Part shown: piece after piece, positions 52,275-62,546 of the stretch | Layout of the letters: every line of letters starts with the position of its first letter | Position numbering within the stretch: the stretch's first letter is position 1 | NCBI RefSeq assembly: GCF_021535045.1 | Contig: NZ_CP091056.1 | Coordinates: 1,922,001 to 1,986,000 of the forward strand | Direction of reading: 5' to 3' | Source of the DNA: Ornithinimicrobium sp. INDO-MA30-4 | Lineage (GTDB): Bacteria > Actinomycetota > Actinomycetes > Actinomycetales > Dermatophilaceae | DNA length: 64,000 nt | Translations under genes and position numbers: made by a program | The notes under the pieces: generated by a model | Databases searched by the model: none | The model's input: only the letters and a program-made list of their open reading frames with translations | What the model was told of the DNA's origin: nothing

Positions 52275-53150
52275 TTAGCCCTTGTCTGCGCCGAGGGTCA
52301 GGCCGGAAACGAACTGCTTCTGCAGGACGAAGAAGATCACGATGGTCGGAATGGCAACCATGATCGACCCAGCACTCAGTAGGTTGTAGTCAGTGAAGAA
52401 CTGACCGCGCAGGTTCTGCAGTCCCGAGGTAATCGGGAACTTGTCGCCGCTGGTCAGGAAGGCAACGGCCCAAAAGAAGTCGTTGTAGATCCAGGTCACT
52501 TGCAGAACGCCAAGGGCTGCTAGCGGCGCACGACAGAGCGGCAAGATGATCTGCCAGTACTGACGCCAGACGCTGGCCCCATCGACCAGGGCTGCTTCGG
52601 TGAGCGACTGCGGTAGTGCCTTCATGAAGTTGCTCAGCACGAAGGTGCAAAAACCGGTTTGGAAGGCTATGTGCACCACGATGACCGACAGATAGTTGTC
52701 GAGCATGCCGACCTCACGGAACATCCGGAACAGCGGGATGAGCAAAGCCTGCTGTGGCAGCAAGTTGGCGGCCGTGAACAAGATCAGCATCGGCAGGTTG
52801 AACCAAAAGCTGAACCTGGCCAGCACGAAGGCAGCCATCGTCGAGAAGAACAGCGTGACAATCACAGCCGGGATCGTGATGATCGCCGAGTTCAAGAACA
52901 ACTGGGCGAAGTTTCCATCAGCCCAAGCCTTGACGTAGTTGTCGAGCGTGAACCCGCCGAAGGACACATAGCCGTTTTGCGCCGTGTAGGCGTAGTCACG
53001 GAAGGAGTTGTAGGCCGCCCAAAACACTGGGAACAGCCAGGCAATCGCCATTGACGTGAGGAAGACATACAGCAGCACTCGGGTGGGCGTGAGTTTGCGC
53101 TTCTGGGCAACCCTGACCTCGGGGTCCTTTGTCACTGTGGCAGTGCTCAT
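52275..53150 (-). CDS. Carbohydrate ABC transporter permease, MalG-type
   Basis: Unbroken 291-residue inner-membrane permease with six helices (VLLYVFLTSMAIAWLFPVFW, FLNSAIITIPAVIVTLFFST, MLILFTAANLLPQQALLIPL). The EAA loop for the ATPase is QSLTEAALVDGASVWRQYWQ with the conserved EAA...G spacing. Together with the adjacent permease and binding protein it imports an oligosaccharide, most likely an alpha-galactoside. No ATPase gene is nearby, as is common where one MsmK-like ATPase serves several systems. Overlaps the other permease by 4 nt. Confidence 0.93.
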   Translation of the reverse strand: MSTATVTKDPEVRVAQKRKLTPTRVLLYVFLTSMAIAWLFPVFWAAYNSFRDYAYTAQNGYVSFGGFTLDNYVKAWADGNFAQLFLNSAIITIPAVIVTLFFSTMAAFVLARFSFWFNLPMLILFTAANLLPQQALLIPLFRMFREVGMLDNYLSVIVVHIAFQTGFCTFVLSNFMKALPQSLTEAALVDGASVWRQYWQIILPLCRAPLAALGVLQVTWIYNDFFWAVAFLTSGDKFPITSGLQNLRGQFFTDYNLLSAGSIMVAIPTIVIFFVLQKQFVSGLTLGADKG

Positions 53151-54082
53151 CGGTTCTCCCTTTCTCCATAGATCGAAATCATGTAGATCACAATGAAGAC
53201 CAGGCTGAAGAGCAGCATGATCGTTGCGATAGCGGAGCCGAAGCCCACGCGGGAAGCTTCACCGATGACATTGGAGACGGTGAGCGAACTGAGCAACTCA
53301 AGGCCATTTCGCCCCTTATTGATCACCCACACAATGTCGAAGGCACGCAAGGCCTCAATCACGGTGATCACCAAGACGACCACGTTGATGGGTCGCATCG
53401 CCGGGAAGATCACGCTGAAGAAGGTGCGAGCTTCGCTTGCTCCATCCATCGCGGCAGCTTCGCGCAGCGCGGGGTCAACACCCTTCAGACCTGCTAAATA
53501 GAGCAGCATGATGTAGCCGACGTGTCGCCAGGAGGCAGCGACCAGCACCGCATAAATATTGATGTCGGCGTCGCCAAACCAGTCAATCTGGGTGCCAAGC
53601 ACCGCGTTGAGCAGGCCTTGGTCATTGGAGTAGATCAACTGCCAGATGAAGCCAATCAAGGCGAGTGAGAGCACCACCGGCAGGTAGAGCGCACTCTGAT
53701 AGAACACGGAGCCACGAATTTCGCGGTCCAGCAGGACGGCCATGAACATACCCAGCGGGGTCGCGATGAAGAAGAAGACCACGAGCCACAGCAGGTTGTT
53801 TTGCACCGCTGGGAAGAACGATGGATAGATCGTGACCAAGTCGACGTAGTTCTGCACACCGACGAAATCAATGTCACTGACCGGGCCAATGCCATTCCAT
53901 CGAGTAAACGACAGCAACACGCTGATCAGCGCGGGCAGCCAGACAAGGCCAACGACGAACAGTGCCGGGATGATGACCATGACGGCCAAAACCGCCCGGT
54001 CACGACCTGTGAGTAGTTCAAGTTTTTTGTTGGGAGGCGGATCTGTCGCTGAGCGCGACGCGGATGGTGCTTGGGTGGACAT
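53147..54082 (-). CDS. Carbohydrate ABC transporter permease, MalF-type
   Basis: A 311-residue membrane permease. Start is ATG 54082 (MSTQAPSASRSAT), behind AGGAGG on the coding strand; the open frame continues further upstream but without homology. Helices include VLAVMVIIPALFVVGLVWLP and LLWLVVFFFIATPLGMFMAV, and the EAA loop is PALREAAAMDGASEARTFFS. It pairs with the downstream permease to form the channel. Confidence 0.93.
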   Translation of the reverse strand: MSTQAPSASRSATDPPPNKKLELLTGRDRAVLAVMVIIPALFVVGLVWLPALISVLLSFTRWNGIGPVSDIDFVGVQNYVDLVTIYPSFFPAVQNNLLWLVVFFFIATPLGMFMAVLLDREIRGSVFYQSALYLPVVLSLALIGFIWQLIYSNDQGLLNAVLGTQIDWFGDADINIYAVLVAASWRHVGYIMLLYLAGLKGVDPALREAAAMDGASEARTFFSVIFPAMRPINVVVLVITVIEALRAFDIVWVINKGRNGLELLSSLTVSNVIGEASRVGFGSAIATIMLLFSLVFIVIYMISIYGERENR

Positions 54083-54113
54083 GAGTCCTCCTGGGAGTAA
54101 GTGGGAGGAGCGC

Positions 54114-55427
54114 TCAGCCGAAGATTGACTCGGCTTGGGCCTGCATGGAGCTGGTGATGTCGGTGATCGCCTCAGGGTTCGCGAGGAACCGCTGCAATTC
54201 AGGGATCGCGACGGTGGCAGCAAAGTCAGGCCGAGTGTCTCGGTCCATAAACTGCGAAATGTTGTCAGCGTTGGCCACCAACTCAGCCGACTTAATCTGC
54301 AGCTGGTCATAGCCGCTGGTGTCGGTTTCGACGTTGGCGGCGATCTGCGGGTCAGTGTCGACGTAGATTTGTTGCGCTTGAGCCGACGCCAAGAACCGCA
54401 AGAGGTCGTCGGCACCGTCCGGGTTCTCCGGGTCGTTGCGCAGCATGAAGCCATCAATGGGTGCTTCAACCGCTCCAGCACCAATGGAGGGGTTGAACTC
54501 GGGAAAGTTAAAGAAGTCGAGGTCCTCTCGGTCCTCACCCTCGGCGAACTGCTGGTTAACGAAGAGCCCCAGCACATACATACCGCTCTCCCCCTGCTGC
54601 AAGGACTGTGCAGCTTCTTGCCAGGTGCGCCCCAAGGCACCTTCCTGGTGGTAGGAAAGCAGGTCCTTCCACTGCTCAAAGACGGCCTTGACCTCTTCTG
54701 AGTCCCAGCGTTGCTGGCCGGCCATCAACTCGATGTGGAAGTCGTAGCCGTTGATCCGCATGTTGAGGTAGTCGAAGGTGCCCATCTGTGGCCAACCATC
54801 GGCGGCTCCAAAGGCGATCGGGTTGAGACCTGTGTCCTGCATGTCCTCACACAGCGACTCAAAATCGCTGAGGTTTTCAGGGATTGAGTAGCCGTTGGCC
54901 TCAAACACGCTGGGCCGGTAGAAGACAGCCCAGGGGTAGTAGTAGAACGGCAAAACAATCTCTTGGCCTGCTTCGTTTTGGCAGGCGGTGCGGAATGCGT
55001 CGGTAAAGTTGTCACCCACCTCATCCCAAATGTGGGTCATCGGAGCAGCGAGCCCAACGTCTTCAAAGAACCTGGCCCGGAAGCCGGCGAACCAGGCGAA
55101 CACATCATCTGGGTTGCCCTGCAGATAGGAGTTGATCTGCTCTTGGTAGGTGTTGGGGTCGGTCGCGTTCACGTCCACCGTGAGGCCGGTCTCGGCCTTG
55201 AAGGCTGCGAAAACGTTGTCGAAGGCTTCTTTGGGGATCGCCTCCGTTGAGCGCGATCCGTATCTGACGGCATTGGGGTCTGGGGCTCCACAGGCTGACA
55301 AACCTGCGAGGCCTGCAAGGCCAGCGCCACCCTTGAAGAGTGTTCGGCGGGAGAGCGGTGTGCTCAATCCTCCCGAGGATCGACTGAGGGCGGCGGGGCT
55401 TGGCATCTTGCCTGGGGGGTGCGGCAT
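54114..55427 (-). CDS. Sugar-binding lipoprotein of an ABC transporter
   Basis: A 437-residue extracellular solute-binding protein (family 1). The signal has a twin-arginine motif (SRRTLFKGG) followed by a lipobox (LAGLSAC), so it may be exported by Tat and lipid-anchored. The mature protein shows FAAFKAETGLTVDVNATDP, QEQINSYLQGNPDDVFAWFA, LPFYYYPWAVFYRPSVFEAN and FAATVAIPELQRFL. ATG 55427 follows GGAGG. First gene of the uptake operon, divergent from the beta-galactosidase gene. Confidence 0.92.
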   Translation of the reverse strand: MPHPPGKMPSPAALSRSSGGLSTPLSRRTLFKGGAGLAGLAGLSACGAPDPNAVRYGSRSTEAIPKEAFDNVFAAFKAETGLTVDVNATDPNTYQEQINSYLQGNPDDVFAWFAGFRARFFEDVGLAAPMTHIWDEVGDNFTDAFRTACQNEAGQEIVLPFYYYPWAVFYRPSVFEANGYSIPENLSDFESLCEDMQDTGLNPIAFGAADGWPQMGTFDYLNMRINGYDFHIELMAGQQRWDSEEVKAVFEQWKDLLSYHQEGALGRTWQEAAQSLQQGESGMYVLGLFVNQQFAEGEDREDLDFFNFPEFNPSIGAGAVEAPIDGFMLRNDPENPDGADDLLRFLASAQAQQIYVDTDPQIAANVETDTSGYDQLQIKSAELVANADNISQFMDRDTRPDFAATVAIPELQRFLANPEAITDITSSMQAQAESIFG

Positions 55428-55484
55428 AGGTCCTCCATTGACTCGGCATTGAGTGGTCCGCACGCCAATCAATAAGGAACATGA

Positions 55485-55618
55485 ATCAACGTGATACGAA
55501 CAGAATCCAACAGAATGGGCGAGTCGTCAACCCTTTTTTCCAAACCCAGACCTGGTAAACCACCAGGAGTCAGCAACCAGAACCCACAGAGACCCCGAAA
55601 ACTGTTGACTTGTGTTGA
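55485..55618. promoter_or_regulatory. Divergent galactoside control region with repeated GTTGAT-type boxes
   Basis: The 212-nt space between the two galactoside operons has TGTTGA twice, exactly 10 bp apart (55603-55608 and 55613-55618), and an inverted copy ATCAAC at 55485-55490. A TTGACT that could serve as a -35 for the plus operon (55605-55610) lies inside the first box. The DeoR-type regulator encoded two genes away is the natural candidate to bind here. Inferred from spacing only. Confidence 0.45.
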
Positions 55619-55639
55619 TTTTGCGGCGAAGATTTCCCC

Positions 55640-57670
55640 ATGACTTCTTGGCAGCCAGGCGGCGTCCTCCTCGGTGCGGACTACAACCCAGAGCAATGGC
55701 CAGAAGCCACCCTGGCCGAAGATGTTGCACTCATGCAGCAGGCTGGCTTTACCTTCGCTACCGTCGGCGTCTTCTCCTGGGCCCTCTGGGAGCCCACGCC
55801 TGGCGACTACAAGTTTGAACGGCTGCAGTCGATTCTCGACACCTTGCACGAAGCCGGGATCATGGTCGACCTAGCCACCGGCACCGCATCCGCGCCGCCA
55901 TGGCTCGCCCGCCTCTACCCAGACGCAATGCCAGTCACCCGCGAAGGACTACAGCTCTACACGGCAGCCGGCAGACCTGGTGCCCGTCCAACCCCGACTT
56001 CGGCGAGCGCTCATTGGCGCTGGTTAAGGAGTTGGCGACTCGCTTCGGCGATCACCCGGCGGTTCGCATGTGGCACGTCGGCAATGAGTTCGGCTGTCAC
56101 AACCTCATGTGCTTCTGTGGCATCTCTGCTGACGATTTCCGCGGCTGGCTCAAGGACCGCTACACCACACTTGATGCGTTAAACCATGCCTGGGGCACGA
56201 CTTTTGGTCTCAGCGCTACGCCGACTGGGCCGACGTCATACCTCCGCGCACGACGACTGCCATCCCCAACCCGGGTGCCGAGTTGGACTGGCGACGCTTT
56301 GCTCTGACGCCTCGCTGCGCCAATACCTCGCGGAGCGCGACCTGCTGCGCTCGATCACTCCCGACATCCCGATCACCACCAACTTCATGGTGGGTCACGC
56401 CTTTGACGGACTCGATTACCACCAGTGGGCTCCGCATCAAGACGTCATCTCAAACGATCACTACCTGGGATCGCACCTGGATCAGCCCGAGATTGAGTTG
56501 GCGCTGTCCGCCGACATCATCCGCGGGTTGGCCGGTGGAAACCCTGGGTTTTGATGGAGCACTCGACGTCCGCAGTGAACTGGCAGCCCGTGAACTTGGC
56601 GAAAGCACCCGGTCAGATGCTGCGTGACAGCCTGAGCCATGTCGCTCGAGGAGCTGACACCGTGGCCTTCTTCCAATGGCGAGCCTCGCGATCTGGCGCG
56701 GAAAAGTACCACTCCGCGCTGGTGCCACACGCCGGCAAAGACTCTCGTGTTTGGCATGAGGTCTGCGAACTAGGCGAGGTCCTCGGCAAAATCTCCGAGG
56801 TCGAGGGCAGCCGCACGCAGTCCCGCGTCGCGCTTGTGCACAACTGGGATTCACTCTGGACCACCGATGGTGACTCCACGCCCAGCGAGCACCACCGCTA
56901 TATGACCGAGGTGAACCGCTGGTATGCCGCTTGCTGGCGGGCCGGCTTGAGCGTCCAGGGCGTCGCGCCCGGCGACTCGCTCGATGGATTCGACGTGATC
57001 CTCGCCCCCGGACTCCATGTGGTGACTGACGCTGAGATCGCCAACATCACCAAGGCCGTCGAATCAGGTGCTCACGCAGTTATCACCTACTTTTCCGGGA
57101 CAGTTGACGAGCTGGACCACGTTCGCCTCGGTGGCTACCCCGGCGGATTCGCGGAACTGCTCGGGGTTCACTTTGACGAGTTCGCGCCGCTGCTGCCTGG
57201 CCAGACCGCTGCCTTACGGTCAACTTCCGAACGGATCCAGCTCGCTGGCAACGCCAGCGGCTCAATCTGGACCGAACGCGGCCGTGCCGATGACGGGACC
57301 GAAGTCCTCGCCGACTACGCAGACGGCCCATCCCAGGGCAGCCCTGCAATGACTCGCCGCACCGTAGGAAACGGCAGCGCTTGGTATGTGTCGACCTCAC
57401 CCGATGACGCCAGCATCGACTCGTTGATCGCTGCCCTCAGCGATGACAGCGGAGTCAGACCCACCGTGCCAGGGCTACCCGAAGGAGTGGACGCCGTCCG
57501 CCGCGTCGGCGAGCAAGCGTCATACCTCTTCGTGCTGAACCACAGACCAAGAGGTTGCCGTGCCGGTCGTCGGTCACGACCTCATCACCGGAACAGAGTC
57601 AACCGATGGCTCTTCGCTGCTGCTGTTAGCTGGTGGCGTCGCTGTTCTTCGCGAAGGAAGCACCTCATGA
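55640..57670 (+). CDS. Beta-galactosidase, GH42 (several apparent frameshifts)
   Basis: About 675 residues. The TIM barrel opens with GVLLGADYNPEQWPEATLAE and FSWALWEPTPGDYKFERL. The acid/base Glu is in MWHVGNEFGCHN and the nucleophile Glu in VLMEHSTSAVNWQ. A trimerisation domain with WDSLWTTDGDSTPSEHHRY and a C-terminal beta domain (VVGHDLITG) follow. Frames change near 55970, 56205, 56300, 56535 and 57540. It hydrolyses beta-galactosides in the cytoplasm. Its stop TGA overlaps the ATG of the deoR-like gene. Confidence 0.92.
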
Positions 57671-58477
57671 GCGCATTGGCCAAGCAACGGCAGCATCAAA
57701 TCTTGGAAAAGATGCGGCGGGAGGAGCGGTGCGAGTGAGCGACCTGGTCGAGGAGATGAACGTCTCCGACATGACCATCCGCCGGGACATCGCCAGCCTC
57801 GCGGACCGAGGTTTGGCACATCGCGTCCACGGTGGCGCAACCTTGGCGGACACCTCGGGGTCAAGTATCGAGCCATCGTTCGCCAGCAAGCTCGGCGCTT
57901 CCCGCGAAGAGAAATTGGCTATTGCCAAGGTCGCCGCCTCGCTGGTCCCGCCCGGTTCATCGGTAGCGATCTCGGCGGGCACCACGGCCCTCGCCGTGGC
58001 CGAGGCACTATTGCCGGTGCGCGATCTGACCATCGTGACGAACTCGGTGCCGGTGGCTCAGACCATGCACGACCCAGAGCGACGCGACCGCACACTCGTC
58101 TTGACCGGTGGGGTGCGCACGCCGTCAGACGCTCTCGTCGGCTCGGTGGCGGTTGCCGGACTCACCGGACTTCACGTCGACCGGCTGTTCTTGGGGTGCA
58201 CGGCATTAGCGAACGGGCAGGCTGCACCAGCCCTAACATCGCTGAAGTCACCACCAACAAGGCGCTCATCGAAACTGCCGCTCAGATTGTTGTCGTCGCT
58301 GACCGCACCAAAGTCGGGCTTGTCGGCCTGGCTACCGTCATCTCCCTCGACGAAATCGACGTGCTGATCACGGATGCAGCCATGACCGATGAAGACCAGA
58401 CCATGCTCGCCGCGCACGTCGGCAAAGTGATGACTGCGGTGGTCGCCCCCAACGAGATAGGAAACATCACCGAATGA
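57667..58477 (+). CDS. DeoR-family transcriptional regulator (apparent frameshifts)
   Basis: About 270 residues. The N-terminal HTH is AVRVSDLVEEMNVSDMTIRR and DIASLADRGLAHRVHGGA. The effector domain has SAGTTALAVAEALL, IVTNSVPVAQ, FLGVHGISERAGCTS and DRTKVGLVGLATV, the phospho-sugar pocket of the family. Missing G bases in G runs near 57725 and 58195 explain both breaks. It likely represses the galactoside operons in response to a galactose or tagatose phosphate; this is inferred from position. It overlaps galT by 4 nt. Confidence 0.9.
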
Positions 58478-59651
58478 GTGCCGATATTGCTCGCACCTCC
58501 ACCCGCCTGTCTGACGGGAGAGAGTTGATCTTCTTTGATGGGTCAGCGCCGTGGACAGAGGGTGAGACACGCACGATTGACGACCAGCGCGGATTGCCAC
58601 CAGCCATTGGTGGCGCCCGTATGCGTCGCGACCCGTTGACCGGTGAGTGGATCCCGATGGCTTCGCACCGGATGAACCGCACGCATTTGCCACCAAAAGA
58701 GTTGTGCCCGTTATGTCCGACGGCACCAGGCGGCGAAGGCACCGAGATCCCTACCGACTCCTACGACGTCGTCGTGTTTGAGAATCGCTTCCCCTCTCTT
58801 GATGTCCGCGAAACCCCACAACCGGGCGGCGTCGTCGATGGTGAGGAGCTATGGCCCGAGCGCCCGGCTGCCGGCCACTGTGAAGTTGTCTGCTTCACCA
58901 GTGATCACGAAGCTTCGTTTGCCAGTTTGAGTGATCACAGCGCCCGCACCGTGATTGAGGCCTGGGCGGACCGCACAGCCGAGATTTCGCAGATCCCCTC
59001 GGTTGAGACAGTCTTTGCCTTCGAAAATAGGGGCCGCGAAATCGGCGTCACACTGGCGCACCCACATGGCCAGATCTACGGCTATCCCTATGTCCCGCCG
59101 CGCACTCTCCAGCACGTCACTCAAGCCGCAGCGCACTATGCGCGCACTGGCACAGACTTGCTGGGCGATATTTTGGCTGCCGAGGTGCGCTCTGGACGGC
59201 GAGTGATTGCGCGCGGGGAACACTGGACTGCCTTTGTGCCGGCCGCTTCGAAGTGGCCGGTTGAGGTTCATCTCGTGCCGCACCGCCACATCTTGGACTT
59301 CGCCGAGACCAACGCCGCGGAACGCGATGAGTTGGCCGCGATGTATCCAGCTATCTTGCGCCGCTTGGACCGCTTCTTTGAGGGCGAGGAGGGTGAGGTT
59401 ATTCAGGCCCCCTACATTGCTGGCTGGTTTGCCGCGCCATTTGGCAAGCACCGCGAGGGTGTCGAGCGGGAAGCCTTGCCACGATTCCACTTGCAGGTCT
59501 TTAGCGTGCTGCGAGCGCCAGGGAAGCTGAAGTATCTCGCTGGCTCAGAGTCCGCGCAGGGAGCCTGGATCTCTGACACCACCCGGAAATGGTCGCTGAC
59601 CGGTTTGCTCAGATCCCCGATCTGGGGCCAGCCGCAGAGGGCCAGGTCTAA
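58474..59651 (+). CDS. galT: Galactose-1-phosphate uridylyltransferase
   Basis: Transfers UMP between UDP-glucose and galactose 1-phosphate in the Leloir pathway. The zinc pair is CPLCPTAPGG, and the catalytic His sits in VTLAHPHGQIYGYPYVPP (H-x-H-x-Q). VEVHLVPHRHILDF belongs to the second HIT-like half. A missing C near 59582 shifts the end; restoring it gives TTPEMVADRFAQIPDLGPAA and a TAA at 59649. It lies between the deoR-like gene and galK, with 3 nt before the latter. Confidence 0.94.
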
Positions 59652-59654
59652 GCC

Positions 59655-60822
59655 GTGTCGCAGCCACAGTGGATTGAAGTCACCCTGTCATCGAGCACGC
59701 CGAGGCGACTCGTCGGCAATTCGCTCAGGCTTACGGGCATGAACCAAGCGCCGTCTGGGGCGCCCCCGGCAGAGTCAATCTGATCGGCGAACACCTGGAC
59801 TACAACGGCGGCCCCGTCTTGCCGATTGCGTTGCCGCACCTCACCGCGGTCGCGGTTGGTTTGGCACCCTCAGACCACGACGAGGCAGCATCGGCAGAAG
59901 TGCACGTTTCATCAGCCCACGGCGGGCAGACTGTGCGATTTAGTCTCGAAGCGTTGGCCCCAGGGTCGGTCGCGGGTTGGGCGGCCTATGTGGCTGGAGT
60001 CATCTGGGCCATGAGCGAGGCCGGCTGGGAGGTGCCCGCCATCGATCTGTATGTCGATGGTCGCGTGCCGGTTGGTGCTGGGCTGTCCTCCTCAGCCGCC
60101 CTGACCTGCAGCACAGCCTTGGCCGTGGCGCAGGTGAGCCAGACCCCTGCGGATTGGCCATGGACCAGCGTGGACGATGACGGGGCGCGGCGCGCCCTGG
60201 CGGCTGCCTGCATACGGGCAGAAAACGAATTTGCCGGTGCGCCAACCGGTGGAATGGACCAGTCAGCGGCAATGCGGGCAAGCGCCGGCCACGCCATGCT
60301 CTTGGATTGCGCATCGTTTGATATCGACCAGATCAGTTGGCCAGCGGAAGCAGAACTGCTGGTGGTGGACACGCGCAGCAACCACTCGCTCATCGATGGC
60401 CAATATGGCGGCCGCCGGGAAGCGTGCGAGCGGGCAGCAGAATTGTTGGGTGTTGATTCGCTAGCCGCCATCGCCCTGGCTGATCTCGAAGCGACGCTAA
60501 CCACGTTGCCCGCTGCTGAACTCCAGGGCGTGGTGCGCCACGTGATCACCGAGACAGATCGAGTGGCCCGAGTGGCTGCTGGTCTGCTCTCCGGGGACCT
60601 GACCGCTGCTGGTGAAGCCCTCTTGAGTCACATGCCTCAATGCGGGACGACTTTGTCATCTCGACTCCCGAGCTTGATCGGGTTGTTGAAGACGCTCGAG
60701 AGGCCGGTGCGCTGGGCGCGCGGATGACTGGCGGTGGCTTTGGTGGATCAGCTGTCGTGCTCTGCCACCCCGGGACAGCAACCATGATCGGGGAACACAT
60801 CCACCGGGAGCTGAGCAGATGA
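59655..60822 (+). CDS. galK: Galactokinase
   Basis: Phosphorylates galactose with ATP; a GHMP-family kinase of about 388 residues. The galactokinase signature is [15 protein letters not shown], the ATP loop is [18 protein letters not shown], and the third motif is [16 protein letters not shown]. Two frame changes lie near 59680 and 60640. The GTG at 59655 is the most likely start, 3 nt after galT. It ends the galactoside operon. Confidence 0.94.
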
Positions 60823-60854
60823 ACCATGCAATACCGGGGTTGATGCAGGTGGCG

Positions 60855-60893
60855 CCTAGCCGCGCTGCCTTCCGGCTGGGGAGACACGCTTTT
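60855..60893 (+). terminator. Possible terminator after galK
   Basis: CCTAGCCG (60855-60862) can pair with CGGCTGGG (60873-60880), with one G-U pair and a 10-nt loop. A TTTT tract lies at 60890-60893. The spacing to the T tract is longer than ideal. Confidence 0.4.
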
Positions 60894-60917
60894 CCCGCCA
60901 ACAAGTAGAGCGAGACC

Positions 60918-60940
60918 TATAAGCACATGCTAGGTAGCAT
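60918..60940 (+). promoter_or_regulatory. -10-like hexamer and 14-bp palindrome upstream of the RelA/SpoT gene
   Basis: TATAAG at 60918-60923 could be a -10 element; no convincing -35 was found. Directly after it, ATGCTA-GG-TAGCAT (60927-60940) is a perfect inverted repeat, 41 nt before the start codon. A protein bound there would block initiation, so autoregulation or control by a dimeric repressor is plausible. Confidence 0.5.
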
Positions 60941-60981
60941 ACGAATCGGGTTGGGTGAGAAGCACCTACAAAGGGGATGTC

Positions 60982-62403
60982 ATGGCTGGAGTGGACTACC
61001 AGGTGTGGGACTGGCTGCCTGTTGCAGCCAAAGAGATCGAGGACTACCTTGTGCGGCTACTCGCCGAAGCCCCCATCCACGCGCACAATGTCACGGCTAG
61101 GGCGAAGTCAATCCGGTCGTTCGACGAAAAATGCCTGACCAAGAACTACACGAACCCGCAGAAAGACGTTACCGACACAGTCGCAGTCCGGATCATCACG
61201 TACAGCGTTACCGATCAGAAGCATGCTAAAGAGTTAATAAGGGACCGCTTTATAACGAAAGAGGACCGAAACCCTGGCGAAGGCCGAGAATATCGACAAC
61301 GAGGGTACGACTGTCATCATTTCATCATCACTGGAGAACGAAAAGACGCGGACGGCGAATGGCTAATTTCCGGTGGCAAACTTTCCCAGTATTTCGATGA
61401 TATCGGCGGCCTAGAGATCCAAATCAGGACTGTGGCTGCCCACGCATGGGCGGAGTTTGAGCATTCGCGCCGATACAAGGGCAAGCTTTACGCCGCTATT
61501 AGCAGTGATGGCCAAGAGACGATCGATCAGTTATTCGGGGCGGCTGCCGACGCACGGCAAGCACTCGATGAAATTTTCATCGCGATTGACCGCCTGCTTG
61601 CTAATCCACCCTCAGGAAGTTCGCAAGCAGCCGATACGGATTACCCACAGGACGCCAAATCAGAACCGCATGTGGAGTCCACGGAGGCTGGCGACTCCAA
61701 CTCCGGCACTCTCCTGGACTCCGCAGCGCTCAGTGATTACCTCACCCATAGATTCCCCAATGATAAAGCGGCATCCGTCAAGGGAATGGAATTCGCTCGG
61801 GAGCTCACTGAGGCCTGTGGAATTTCTAGCATTGAAGACCTGGATCAGTCCCTCAGTGCAATCCAAAGCGATCAGGTTCGCCTGCTAATGGATACCCCGA
61901 CAACAGTTACACAGGTGCGGAGACTAGACGACGAGTTATTGGCAGTTTTTGGCGAGTCATATATCAAAAAAACAGGAAGCGCCGGATCATTCGCAAATCG
62001 CGACCAACAGTTACGTTGGCGCTACGACCGCCTCCGGGACAAGGTCGCCAAATATGAGACTTACCGACTGAATGGGCGCGATTGCCCGGAATCTCTCCAG
62101 GGACAAACGTTTACGGCTACACGTGCCGCACGAGAGGTCGTGCGGATAGTCGCGAATACACTGGGGACGGAAAATACTCTGATAGCCGGGGAAGTTGGGG
62201 CGTCTGAGAGCGAACTACTGCCCTCTGCGCGACCCGCGGAGGTGGAGGTCGGTGGCGCCGAATCGGTCTGGGTCGCTACCAACCGCAATCGGGCGGCCTC
62301 CGAGGACATCATCAAGGTACTCCTCAGGAGAGCCTCCGAATCCGACGTGGATCTAGGTGTCACGAACAGAGGGCTCGACCTCGCGCAAGATTTTGCTGGC
62401 TGA
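60982..62403 (+). CDS. Orphan RelA/SpoT-domain protein with a long uncharacterised C-terminus
   Basis: 473 residues. The first 190 carry a (p)ppGpp-synthetase-like nucleotidyltransferase domain: TARAKSIRSFDEKCLTKNY, VTDTVAVRIITYSV, RQRGYDCHHFIITGER and GLEIQIRTVAAHAWAEFEHS, followed by RRYKGK. There is no HD hydrolase, TGS or ACT domain. Residues about 230-473 match no family I know. ATG 60982 follows AAAGGGG. The gene is A+T-richer than its neighbours (24 G+C in the 60 bases from 61201) and stands alone, suggesting acquisition. It could be a stress alarmone synthetase or a toxic or defensive relative. A different frame near 62350 could alter the C-terminus. Confidence 0.8.
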   Translation: MAGVDYQVWDWLPVAAKEIEDYLVRLLAEAPIHAHNVTARAKSIRSFDEKCLTKNYTNPQKDVTDTVAVRIITYSVTDQKHAKELIRDRFITKEDRNPGEGREYRQRGYDCHHFIITGERKDADGEWLISGGKLSQYFDDIGGLEIQIRTVAAHAWAEFEHSRRYKGKLYAAISSDGQETIDQLFGAAADARQALDEIFIAIDRLLANPPSGSSQAADTDYPQDAKSEPHVESTEAGDSNSGTLLDSAALSDYLTHRFPNDKAASVKGMEFARELTEACGISSIEDLDQSLSAIQSDQVRLLMDTPTTVTQVRRLDDELLAVFGESYIKKTGSAGSFANRDQQLRWRYDRLRDKVAKYETYRLNGRDCPESLQGQTFTATRAAREVVRIVANTLGTENTLIAGEVGASESELLPSARPAEVEVGGAESVWVATNRNRAASEDIIKVLLRRASESDVDLGVTNRGLDLAQDFAG

Positions 62404-62546
62404 GGCCCTTTACCGTCAGGAAGATCGGCTGCCGTACTTCGACAGCGCTGTGGTTGAGCTACTGGCTTCCCGTGCCCTCGGAGCCTTTGGGGCTCTGTGC
62501 CACCTGGCGTCGGTTCACAAACTGTTCTGCATGCGACGCCCAAGGA

